Of a stretch of DNA of 64,000 nt, positions 1 through 7,313 are shown in pieces. Made by a program: the position numbers and the translations under genes. Source of the stretch: CSP1-4 sp963777975 (GTDB lineage Bacteria > Chloroflexota > Limnocylindria > Limnocylindrales > CSP1-4); assembly GCA_963777975.1 (NCBI GenBank), contig CAVZSO010000002.1, forward strand, positions 124,001 to 188,000, read 5' to 3'. Below the pieces are notes generated by a model. It ran no database searches and was not told the DNA's origin. It saw only the letters and a list, made by a program, of their open reading frames with translations. The stretch's first letter is position 1, and each line of letters begins with the position of its first letter.

Positions 1-1
1 C

Positions 2-166
2 GCCGCGCCATCCATCAGCCAGCTGGGCACGACCATCCTGTCCGAGATCCCGGTCGGCTTCGACCAGCAGCTGGGCCAGCAGCTGATCATGGTCGTGGTC
101 GGGGCTGGTGCCCTGCTGGGCGGCCTGGGGGCCACGATCTCGGTGCGCAGCTACCTCATCAAGTAG
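2..166 (+). CDS. ftsX: FtsX-like permease, C-terminal end (partial)
   Basis: The window opens inside this reading frame; 54 residues remain before the TAG stop. They form an extracytoplasmic stretch followed by a hydrophobic helix (MVVVGAGALLGGLGATISV) and a short basic tail ending RSYLIK, which is how the last transmembrane segment of FtsX-type permeases looks. FtsX is the membrane half of the FtsE/FtsX complex that switches on peptidoglycan hydrolases at division. A secreted S41 peptidase follows 45 bases downstream, a neighbour often found after ftsX in bacteria. The identification rests only on this tail and context, so another permease with the same fold is possible. Confidence 0.6.
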   Translation, partial: AAPSISQLGTTILSEIPVGFDQQLGQQLIMVVVGAGALLGGLGATISVRSYLIK

Positions 167-211
167 GCTTCGCTCTCCGAACCATCGCCCCCGGAGACCG
201 ACCAGCGCCCG

Positions 212-1589
212 ATGACCGACCCCTCGACCCCCGAGCCGTCGATGCCTGCGTCGTTGACCGCGCACGACGCCGACCCGACGACGCCTGACGCGTCGCCGTC
301 CGTCGCGCTCGAGGCGCCGCGCGGTCGCTGCCGATCGGGCCTCGGCAGGCGGTCGGGTGGCCGTCGTCATCGTCCTTCTCCTCGTCGCGGTCATCGGCGG
401 CGCCGCCCTGTTCGGTGCCGGCTACATGCTCGGCGGCCAGCAGGCCCGGACGCCGGGCACGCCCGACGATCGCGAAGCCCTGTTCGCGCCCTTCTGGGAC
501 GCGTTCGACGCCATCACCGGCCGCTTCGTCGGCCGGACCGACGAGAAGACGCTCGTCGAGGGCGCCATCAAGGGCATGTTCGATGCCATCGGAGACCCGT
601 TCAGCGGCTACCTGTCCTCCGATGCGTACAAGGCCTCGATCTCGGGCATCAACGGCAGCTTCGAGGGCATCGGAGCCGTGATGCAGACCCACGACGCGGC
701 CGGCGTGAGCTGCGCCGAGGCAGGACCCGACTGTCACGTCGTCGTCGTCCGCACGCTGCGGGACTCGCCAGCGACCCGGGCTGGCCTGCTGGCGGACGAT
801 CGGATCCTGGCCATCGATGATGTGCCCGTCGACGGCCAGACCATCGGCCAGACGATCGATCGCATCCGCGGGCCGCGGGGCACGACGGTGCAGCTCTCGG
901 TCGTGCGCGGTGCCGGCCGCGCCCTTCGAGCTGGCCATCGTCCGCGACACCATCCAGACGGAGGTCGTGACCAGCAAGCGCCTCGCCGACGGGACCGTCG
1001 GCTATATCCGGCTCGACGGTTTCTCGTCCTCGGCCGCCGACGACTTCCACGGCCAGCTCAAGGCGCTCGTCGACGCCGGCGTGAAGGGCATCGTCTTCGA
1101 CCTTCGGGGCGATCCCGGCGGCTTCGTCGATGCGGCCGAGCGGATCGCCAGCGAGTTCGTCGCGTCGGGCCCCATCTTCTGGGAGTCGTTCGCCGATGGC
1201 ACGGAGATCGCCCACGAGGCCATCCCCGGCGGGGTGGCCACCGATCCCGCACATCGCCGTCGTCGTGCTCGTGGACCGCGGTTCGGCGAGCGCCAGCGAG
1301 ATCGTCGCCGGCGCGCTCCAGGACAGCGGTCGGGCGAGGCTGGTCGGCGAGACCACCTTCGGCAAGGGCACCATCCAGCAATGGCAGACCCTGACCGACG
1401 ACACCGGCGGCTTCCGTCTCTCGGTCGCCCGCTGGCTGACACCGCACAAGCGCTGGATCCACGAGCAGGGGCTGACGCCGGACATCCCGGTCACGCGTGC
1501 CCGACGGCGCCGACTCCGACGTCGTCCTCGACCGGGCGCTCGAACTGCTGGCAGCCTCGATCTCCGCCATAGAGGGCCCTCTTGCATAG
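212..1589 (+). CDS. S41 (CtpA-like) C-terminal processing peptidase, reading frame broken four times
   Basis: Membrane-anchored serine peptidase that processes exported proteins at their C-termini. Restoring four +1 breaks (near 325, 910, 1240 and 1495) gives one protein: a Pro/Ala/Thr-rich cytoplasmic tail, one hydrophobic anchor (VVIVLLLVAVIGG), a PDZ domain (ATRAGLLADDRILAIDD), then the S41 catalytic domain with LRGDPGG, the nucleophile region RGSASASEI and the general-base lysine in TTFGKG. The C-terminus ends in IEGPLA. All catalytic landmarks are present, so the gene was functional recently or the breaks are sequence errors. It follows the FtsX-like gene and its last bases overlap a promoter reading toward smpB. 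Confidence 0.85.
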
Positions 1590-1610
1590 ACGGAGGGTCT
1601 CCGCTATCGT
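1582..1610 (+). promoter_or_regulatory. Sigma-70-type promoter ahead of the leader ORF and smpB
   Basis: TTGCAT (1582-1587) and TATCGT (1605-1610) are separated by exactly 17 bases. The -35 element overlaps the stop codon of the S41 peptidase. Transcription would start near 1617, a few bases before the strong ribosome-binding site at 1623-1634. Assigned by pattern only. Confidence 0.5.
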
Positions 1611-1639
1611 CCGCGCCAGACGAAAGGAGGTGATGTGCA

Positions 1640-1690
1640 GTGATCGACAGTCCCAAGCGCTGCACCACCTCGCGGGAGGCAACTGCCTGA
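1640..1690 (+). CDS. 16-residue leader ORF with a perfect Shine-Dalgarno
   Basis: GTG start, 16 codons (reads MIDSPKRCTTSREATA), TGA stop. It is preceded at 1623-1634 by AAAGGAGGTGAT, a 12-base match to the expected complement of the 16S rRNA 3' end, with 9 bases between GGAGG and GTG. This is the strongest ribosome-binding site noticed in the window and the reason for calling so short an ORF. A 10-bp-stem hairpin lies 30 bases downstream and smpB follows. No protein family recognised. It could be a leader peptide that senses ribosome state, or the site could serve only as a ribosome-loading element. An overlapping frame starting GTGATG at 1631 is the alternative. Confidence 0.4.
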   Translation: MIDSPKRCTTSREATA

Positions 1691-1719
1691 CCTAGACCCC
1701 GCAGGGTGGTACGCGTATT

Positions 1720-1751
1720 CGAACGCCGGTCCGGTCACGGGCCGGCGTTCG
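1720..1751 (+). terminator. Hairpin between leader ORF and smpB (attenuator or terminator candidate)
   Basis: CGAACGCCGG (1720-1729) pairs perfectly with CCGGCGTTCG (1742-1751) around a 12-base loop. There is no T-run after it, so intrinsic termination would be weak. Its position between the tiny leader ORF and smpB fits an attenuator-like arrangement, but this is inference. Confidence 0.35.
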
Positions 1752-1843
1752 TGCGTCCACCGAAGCGCGGTCCTATCGTCATCGACGGCGCACGGCAACC
1801 CGGTCGCACCGGTCGTGCCGGAGCGAGACCCAGAAGGAAGCTG

Positions 1844-2308
1844 ATGGGCGAGCACACGGTGGCCCTCAATCGGAAGGCCTACCACGAGTACCACATCGAA
1901 GAGCACATCGAGGCGGGCATCGCCCTGACCGGCACCGAGATCAAGAGCATCCGGGCCGGCAAGGTCAGCCTGCAGGAGGCCTATGCCCGGATCGAGCGCG
2001 GCGAGGCCTGGCTCATCGGAGTCACCATCGCCCCCTTCGCCGAGGGCAACCGCTACAACCACGAACCGCGGCGCGATCGCAAGCTGCTGCTCCATCGGAG
2101 CGAGATCGACGAGCTCCTCGGGCGCACCAAGTCGAAGGGCCTGACGCTCATCCCTCTGCGGCTGTTCATCGACGGACGCGGCCGTGCCAAGCTCGAGCTC
2201 GGCCTCGCCAAGGGCAAGCAGCTCCATGACAAGCGACGCTCGATCGCGGAGCGGGACGCCAAGCGTGATCTCGAGCGCGAGCTCTCGGACGTGCGCCGAG
2301 GTCGCTAG
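1844..2308 (+). CDS. smpB: SsrA-binding protein SmpB
   Basis: 154 residues, the usual SmpB length. It binds tmRNA and stands in for the codon-anticodon helix when a ribosome stalls without a stop codon. Visible hallmarks are NRKAYHEYHIEEHIEAGI, LTGTEIKSIRAGKVSL, the FAEGNRYNHEPRRDRKLLLH block, and the basic tail KGKQLHDKRRSIAERDAKR that inserts in the decoding centre. The ATG at 1844 is chosen because SmpB homology begins there and AGAAGGAAG lies just upstream; an extension back to 1706 has no homology. Its RNA partner ssrA follows 83 bases downstream, so the trans-translation pair sits together. Confidence 0.95.
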   Translation: MGEHTVALNRKAYHEYHIEEHIEAGIALTGTEIKSIRAGKVSLQEAYARIERGEAWLIGVTIAPFAEGNRYNHEPRRDRKLLLHRSEIDELLGRTKSKGLTLIPLRLFIDGRGRAKLELGLAKGKQLHDKRRSIAERDAKRDLERELSDVRRGR

Positions 2309-2332
2309 GCCGTCGGTCGGCGGCCCGATCGG

Positions 2333-2361
2333 TTGGCCGGCGGGCGGTCTCGTGCTACGAT
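2333..2361 (+). promoter_or_regulatory. ssrA promoter
   Basis: TTGGCC (2333-2338) and TACGAT (2356-2361) with a 17-base spacer. The predicted start near 2368 coincides with the foot of an 8-bp hairpin (2367-2374 with 2380-2387), which would form the 5' leader removed by RNase P at 2392. Confidence 0.5.
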
Positions 2362-2391
2362 CGGATGGTCCGGGCGAGGCCCGGACCCCAT

Positions 2392-2766
2392 GGGGATGCG
2401 TGGTATCGACAGGGCCGGATCCCCGGAGAATGCGAGCCGAGGTGCCGTCAGGCCTCGTTAAACCGGCGGCAAAACGAAGTAACTGGCAACCGCCAGCCTG
2501 CTCTCGCCCTCGCCGCTTAGGCGGTAAGGTGAGCGTGGAAGCAGCCTCCTCCCCGTGGGCTGTGGAAGCGTCATCAAGCGGGGATGCAGCTCCGGTCAGC
2601 GTCGCGTAACCGGAGACCAGGCCCGATCCAGGGGCACGCGACTGGACCGGACGGCAGACTGCCGATGGCCGTCCGTTCGGTCGACGACAAAGCATCGGAC
2701 ACGCTCGTAGTAGGTCTCCGGCTGATGGTTCTGGACGGGGAGTTCGACCCTCCCCCATCTCCACCA
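2392..2766 (+). ncRNA. ssrA: Transfer-messenger RNA (tmRNA)
   Basis: One-piece tmRNA of about 375 nt. The 5' end GGGGATG pairs with CATCTCC just before the encoded ACCA at 2763-2766 to make the tRNA-like acceptor stem, and the T-arm region reads GGAGTTCGACCCTCC. The tag ORF reads NEVTGNRQPALALAA then TAG (2473-2520); the ALALAA end is the usual degradation signal. The codon just before is CAA within a run of four A, where most tmRNAs have GCA (Ala); with one A fewer the tag would begin ANEV. Located directly after smpB, with its own promoter and a strong terminator-like hairpin. Confidence 0.93.
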
Positions 2767-2778
2767 GCACTCATCCAG

Positions 2779-2808
2779 AAGCGGCGCTCTCCCGCCGGAG
2801 CGCCGCTT
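2779..2808 (+). terminator. ssrA terminator hairpin
   Basis: AAGCGGCGCTC (2779-2789) and GAGCGCCGCTT (2798-2808) form a perfect 11-bp stem with an 8-base loop, starting 12 bases after the tmRNA CCA end. The following bases are only moderately T-rich (TCGTCGTGTCGCT). Confidence 0.7.
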
Positions 2809-2896
2809 CGTCGTGTCGCTGTCGCTCGGTGCTCGAGGTCGGCATCGCAGGTCGCGATCCGATCGCGCCGTGGCGGCGTATCTGTCAGCGCCGGCC

Positions 2897-2908
2897 ATGA
2901 CCGGTCAT
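2897..2908. promoter_or_regulatory. 12-bp perfect palindrome abutting the lipoprotein start
   Basis: ATGACCGGTCAT is its own reverse complement and ends two bases before the ATG at 2911. It could be an operator covering the start of the lipoprotein gene. No regulator is identified. Confidence 0.25.
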
Positions 2909-2910
2909 CG

Positions 2911-3498
2911 ATGGAGGTCGTCGCCGTGGTCGGTGGAGCTCGGGTCCGTGGTCGGATGTCATCGGTCGTCGTGGTTGGCGCGGCCCTCGTGCTGGCCGCT
3001 TGTGGAGCATCTGGTGGGTCGCCATCCGCGGCAGCACCCTCGCCATCGGCCGAGGAGTCGTCGGCGCCCGCCGGCGAGGCTTACGAGGTCGACACGGTGA
3101 CCGACGCCACGCTTGGCGCGATCCTCGTCGGCGAAGATGGCATGACGCTCTACACCTTCAAGAAGGACAGCGGCGGCAAGAGCGCCTGCAATGACGACTG
3201 CGCGACGAAGTGGCCGCCGTTCGTGCTCGAGGAGGACGAGACGGTCACCGGCGGTGACGGCGTGACCGGCACGCTGGCCACGATCGCCCGCGACGACGGC
3301 TCGATGCAGGTCACGTACGACGGCGCGCCGCTCTACTACTTCGCGGCCGACACCGCAGCCGGTGACGTCAAGGGCCAGGGCCTCAACGACGTCTGGTTCG
3401 TGGCCACGCCGACCGGGTCCGGCGGCTCGGTCAGCGCGTCGCCCTCGGGAGGGGACGAGTACACGCGCGGAGGCGGCGGCGCGAGCGCCACGCCGTAG
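2911..3498 (+). CDS. Secreted-repeat lipoprotein (COG4315 / PF03640 type)
   Basis: 195 residues. A basic N-terminus (RVRGR) and hydrophobic stretch lead to the lipobox VLAAC, then an Ala/Ser/Pro linker, then two copies of the secreted repeat: DGMTLYTFKKDSGGKSAC..CATKWPPF and APLYYFAADTAAGDVKGQ..DVWFV, with the typical Y-x-F-x-x-D pattern. Function of the family is unknown; it is anchored on the outer face of the membrane. The tail is Gly/Ser/Thr-rich. The ATG at 2911 is preferred over 2956 because only it supplies the positive n-region. It lies 88 bases before an ECF sigma/anti-sigma pair and may belong to that regulon, which is inference. Confidence 0.75.
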   Translation: MEVVAVVGGARVRGRMSSVVVVGAALVLAACGASGGSPSAAAPSPSAEESSAPAGEAYEVDTVTDATLGAILVGEDGMTLYTFKKDSGGKSACNDDCATKWPPFVLEEDETVTGGDGVTGTLATIARDDGSMQVTYDGAPLYYFAADTAAGDVKGQGLNDVWFVATPTGSGGSVSASPSGGDEYTRGGGGASATP

Positions 3499-3586
3499 GT
3501 GGGGCTGGACGACACGAGCCCGGCGCGCCACCATCGCGCCGAGGCAGCCGTGACAAGCGGGACAGCAACGACACACGGGGAGCGCG

Positions 3587-4222
3587 GTGGAGCAGGCCGA
3601 GACACGACCCGACGGGGATCTGGCGCGACGCATCGCCGCCGGGGACGAGGCGGCGTTCATGGCCGCCTATGACGCGCATGCCCCCCTGCTGTATGGGGTC
3701 ATCGCTCGCCTGCTCTCCGATCGAGAGTCCGCCGCCGACGTCGTCCAGGAGACCTACCTCACGCTGTGGCAGCGCGCAGGCCAGTATCGGCCCGAGGCCG
3801 GCAGCATGCGGACCTGGTTGATGCGCATCGCTCGCAACCGGGCGCTCGACAGGCTGCGGGCAGAGGCGCGGCGGCCGCATCTCGTGTCCGTGGCTGCGCC
3901 GTCCGACCTGGACGATCGATCGCGACCGACCGATGCCCGGGTCGATGGCGGCGATGAGCCCGCCCAGAGCCTCGAGCGGCGCTGGCTGCAGGCGGTCGTG
4001 AGGACCGCCGTCGCGGGCATGCCCGGCGACGAGCAGCAGGTCCTCGTGCTGGCCTACGACGAGGGACTCAGCCAGTCCCAGATCGCGACTCGCCTCGCGC
4101 TGCCCATCGGCACCGTCAAGTCGCGCACGCGCCGCGGGATGGCGCGGCTGCGGGAGATCCTCGGCGGCGTGCCGGACCTGGTCGGTGACGGCGCACGGGA
4201 GGCCAGCGATGGATCACGCTGA
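3587..4222 (+). CDS. ECF-type RNA polymerase sigma factor
   Basis: 211 residues, two-domain extracytoplasmic-function sigma factor. Region 2 includes DVVQETYLTLWQRAGQYRP and the -10 recognition part RTWLMRIARNRALDRLR (about residues 45-90); an acidic linker follows; region 4 (about 135-195) has the helix-turn-helix LSQSQIATRLALPIGTVKSR. GTG start at 3587 after CGGGGAGCGCG. Its stop lies 14 bases inside the following anti-sigma gene, so the two are translationally coupled. The pairing with a zinc-binding, RskA-like membrane protein resembles SigK/RskA systems; the inducing signal cannot be read from sequence. Confidence 0.9.
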   Translation: MEQAETRPDGDLARRIAAGDEAAFMAAYDAHAPLLYGVIARLLSDRESAADVVQETYLTLWQRAGQYRPEAGSMRTWLMRIARNRALDRLRAEARRPHLVSVAAPSDLDDRSRPTDARVDGGDEPAQSLERRWLQAVVRTAVAGMPGDEQQVLVLAYDEGLSQSQIATRLALPIGTVKSRTRRGMARLREILGGVPDLVGDGAREASDGSR

Positions 4223-5084
4223 GGCGCACGAGCGCATCGCCGACCTGGCTCTCGAGCCGAGGCGGGTGATCGATCTCGAGACGGACCCCACGCCGGAGGC
4301 CCAGGCCTTGCTGGCGCATGTCCGTACCTGCACCGACTGCCGGGCCGACCTCGATGCCTGGCGCAGGACCCACGAGGCGGTCCTGGCGACCGCGTCCCTG
4401 GCTGAGCCGGCGACTGTCGCTGGCAGCGAACCGGCCGGCCGGCCGGATGTCCCGATGCCTGACGGTGCGTCGCAGCCGCCTGCCTCGCTGCGTCGGGCAG
4501 TGGCGGCCATCCCCGGCCACTCCCTGCGGCCGCTCGAGGACGAGGGTCGACGGCCGCCGGCGTGGACGGCACCGCAGGCGCCGTCCGCCAGGCGCCGATC
4601 GGGCTGGCGTCTGCCGGCCGTGGCGGCGGTGCTGGTCCTCGGGCTCGTCGTCGGGCTCGGTGCTCTGGCGGCCGACCAGGTCGGTCGCGCCGACATCGCG
4701 CGGCACCAGGTCGACCAGCTCGTGGGCCTCTCGAAGAGCGTCGATCGCGTGTTGCAAGACGCCGATCACACCGCGATCTCGCTCGTCGGCCTGGATGGCC
4801 AGCCGGCCGGGACGGCCGCCTGGTCATCCGCGGAGATCGTGGTCATGTCGACCGCGCTGACGCCGCCGGGTGTCGGCGCCGAGTATCGCTGCTGGATCGA
4901 ACACGACGGCCAGCGCACGCCGATCGGCGCCATGCGGTTCGCGGATGGCGTCGCCTACTGGTGGGGGCCGCTGGACCGCTATGACGATCTGCCCTTCGAG
5001 GGTGGTCGGCTCGGGGTCAGCCTCGAGGTGACCGGTCAGCCCGGCGCTGGCGCCCCGGTCCTCCTCGGCGAGCTGCCCAGCTGA
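4209..5084 (+). CDS. RskA-like anti-sigma factor with zinc-binding anti-sigma domain
   Basis: 291 residues, single-pass membrane anti-sigma factor for the preceding ECF sigma factor. The cytoplasmic N-domain has the H-x3-C-x2-C zinc motif (His37, Cys41, Cys44 in HVRTCTDC). A long Pro/Ala linker precedes one transmembrane helix (AVLVLGLVVGLGALAA, about residues 140-157). The outer part ends with an RskA-type domain (WSSAEIVVMSTALTPPG..YRCWIEHDG..PIGAMRFADGVAYWWG). Start at 4209 is chosen for GGGAGG six bases upstream and the 14-base overlap with the sigma gene. Release probably needs regulated proteolysis of the outer domain, as known for RskA. Confidence 0.85.
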   Translation: MDHAEAHERIADLALEPRRVIDLETDPTPEAQALLAHVRTCTDCRADLDAWRRTHEAVLATASLAEPATVAGSEPAGRPDVPMPDGASQPPASLRRAVAAIPGHSLRPLEDEGRRPPAWTAPQAPSARRRSGWRLPAVAAVLVLGLVVGLGALAADQVGRADIARHQVDQLVGLSKSVDRVLQDADHTAISLVGLDGQPAGTAAWSSAEIVVMSTALTPPGVGAEYRCWIEHDGQRTPIGAMRFADGVAYWWGPLDRYDDLPFEGGRLGVSLEVTGQPGAGAPVLLGELPS

Positions 5085-5184
5085 TCATTCGCCGTCGGCC
5101 AGGCGCTCGCCACGAACCACCGCCTGGAGCCATGAGGACCAACGACCCACGACCGGATGGCGATGGATGTGGTCTGATGGGGGC

Positions 5185-6579
5185 ATGACGATGACCCGTC
5201 CGGTCCGTCGCGCGGCGATGGACCATCCTCGCGCCCATCGTCGCCATCACGCTGGCGATGCTCGGTCCCTCGTCCCTCGTCGCGCCGGCCCGTGCTGCGG
5301 ATGACCCGTCCTGGTCGGTGCCGGCGACATCGGGGACTGCACGACCAACGCCGACGAGGCTACCGCGACCCTCCTCGATGGCATCCCCGGCACCGTCGTC
5401 ACGCTCGGCGACAACGCCTACAGCGCGGGCACGGCCAAGCAGTTCCGCGACTGCTACGACCCGACCTGGGGCCGCCATCTCGCTCGCACGCGCCCATCGG
5501 CCGGCAACCACGACTACGCCACGGCCGACGCGGGACCGTATTTCGACTACTTCGGGTCCGCCGCCGGTGCCCGCGGGCAAGGCTGGTACAGCTACGACCT
5601 GGGCGCCTGGCACATCGTGGTCCTCAACTCGAACTGCTTTGCCATCGGCGGCTGCGGCAACGCTTCCCCGCAGCTGGCCTGGCTGCGGGCGGACCTGGCG
5701 GCGCACCCGTCGGCGCACGTGCTCGCGTACTGGCACCATCCGCGGTTCAGCTCCGGCGTCCACGGTCCATCGCTGGTCGGTCAGCGATTCTGGGAAGCGC
5801 TCTACGCGGCCGGCGCGGACATCGTGCTGAATGGCCATGATCACGACTACGAGCGCTTCGCACCGCAGGACGCCTGGGCCCGACCCGACCCGACCTACGG
5901 CATCCGCGAGTTCGTCGTCGGCACCGGCGGCACGTCGCTGCGGACGCGTTCCGCGAGCGCAGACAACAGCCAGGTCTTCGCGTCTGCGCATGGCGTCCTG
6001 GAGCTGACCCTGCGTGCCGACGGATACGACTGGCGCTTCGTGCCGGTCGCCGGCACCAGCTTCACGGATGCTGGCAGCGGGACGCCGCATGGCCCACCGC
6101 CGCCGCGGACGCGCTCCTCCTTCGTCGTTGGCACGGACAGCTTCGTCGATCAGGCCGCGCCACACACCACCCATGGCTCGTCCTCGGTCCTCCGGGTCGA
6201 TGGCGACCATGGCGGCGGCGCCGACTATCGCAGCTACCTCAAGTTCCGCGCCGTCGGGCTCTCGGGCACGGTCGTCCGGGCCGCCGTCCGCCTCTGGGTC
6301 AGCGACCCCAGCCGCGATGGCCCGGCGGTCTGGCGGACATCGACGAGCTGGTCAGGCAAGACGCTGACCTGGGCCAACCGGCCCGCCGCCGTCGGGGCGA
6401 TGCTCAGCGACGCTGGACCGACGCCGAGCGGCGGCTGGGTCGACTTCGACGTGACCCCGGCGGTCACGGGCGACGGCCGCTACGCGTTCCTCCTCCGCTC
6501 GACCTCGGGCGACGGGCTGACCGCGTCGTCGGAGCAGGGTGCGCATCCGCCCCGGCTGGTGGTGGAGACGGTGCCCTAG
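5185..6579 (+). CDS. Secreted metallophosphoesterase with C-terminal DNRLRE-type domain, frame broken twice near the N-terminus
   Basis: Exported phosphoesterase of the calcineurin-like fold. A signal peptide (WTILAPIVAITLAML..ARA) is followed by the metal motifs GDIGDC, TLGDNAYSAG, AGNHDY, then WHHPRFS and NGHDHDYERF, which supply the Asp, Asn and His ligands. After about residue 310 a beta-rich domain begins (DSFVDQAAPHTTHGSSSVLR..YLKF) of the DNRLRE/CBM96 type seen on secreted enzymes. A +1 break near 5213 separates the start MTMTRPVRR from the signal peptide, and a -1 break near 5307 separates it from the catalytic domain; everything from 5308 is one frame. Substrate unknown. It converges on the SRPBCC gene with a 4-base overlap. 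Confidence 0.8.
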
Positions 6580-7307
6580 CGGGGCGGGGCAGACTCGAGC
6601 GGCTCGACCGGCCGGGCTGCACGACGCTCGACCCGGTCGCGCACGCCGCGCAGCATCTTCTCCTCGAGCGCGAAGTGGAGCGGCTCGACCAGGGCGGCGT
6701 TGAAGAGGTCGGCAGCGCCTGACGGGCTCCAGGCCATCCGCCAGCGCGAGATCAGCCGCGTCGCGCCGTCGGCATCGCGCAGCACCAATGCCCAGGACGC
6801 GGCCGGTCGACCGGCGAAGAAGTCGCCGGAGCGGAGCGGCTCGGATCCCTCGTCATGACCGGGACCGGCCGTCTCGCGCATCCCCGACGCGAGGACCAGC
6901 AGGCGGGGAGCGTCGACGCGGTCGACGATCATGGTCAAGCCCTCGGGCCCGCCGACCGGGGCCAGGTGGACCGTGTCCCCTTGAGCCAGATCCTGGAGCT
7001 CGGGCATGACGTCGTCGGTGCTCACCATGCCCAGGCCGACCAGCCGCTCGAGCGACTCGTAGCTGTAGAGGCCGCCGCGGCCCGCGCCCAGCTGCGCCAG
7101 CCAGGGCCAGACGGCCGACGGCGAGGCGGCGATGGTGATGGCCCGCGTCGACGCGAAACGAGGGACCGGCACGAGGCCGTCACCGGGCAGCGGCTCGGCA
7201 GCTTCGGCGTCGGTCGCACCCCAATGCTGCAGCTGGGGCCGGACGCCAAGGATGTAGGCCGCGCCGGCCGTGCCGATGGCAGCCAGTCGCGCGAGGCTGC
7301 CGATCAC
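6576..7307 (-). CDS. SRPBCC-superfamily protein
   Basis: 243 residues. An N-terminal hydrophobic helix (LARLAAIGTAGAAYILG) is followed by an SRPBCC/polyketide-cyclase-like fold: RAITIAASPSAVWPWLAQLG, then SYESLERLVGLG, and a late strand-helix block TRLISRWRMAWSPSG with the long C-terminal helix FNAALVEPLHFALEEKM. Such proteins bind hydrophobic ligands; no ligand can be assigned. GTG start. It lies six bases after the VanW gene and probably shares its transcript. Confidence 0.65.
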   Translation of the reverse strand: MIGSLARLAAIGTAGAAYILGVRPQLQHWGATDAEAAEPLPGDGLVPVPRFASTRAITIAASPSAVWPWLAQLGAGRGGLYSYESLERLVGLGMVSTDDVMPELQDLAQGDTVHLAPVGGPEGLTMIVDRVDAPRLLVLASGMRETAGPGHDEGSEPLRSGDFFAGRPAASWALVLRDADGATRLISRWRMAWSPSGAADLFNAALVEPLHFALEEKMLRGVRDRVERRAARPVEPLESAPPR

Positions 7308-7313
7308 GGCGAC

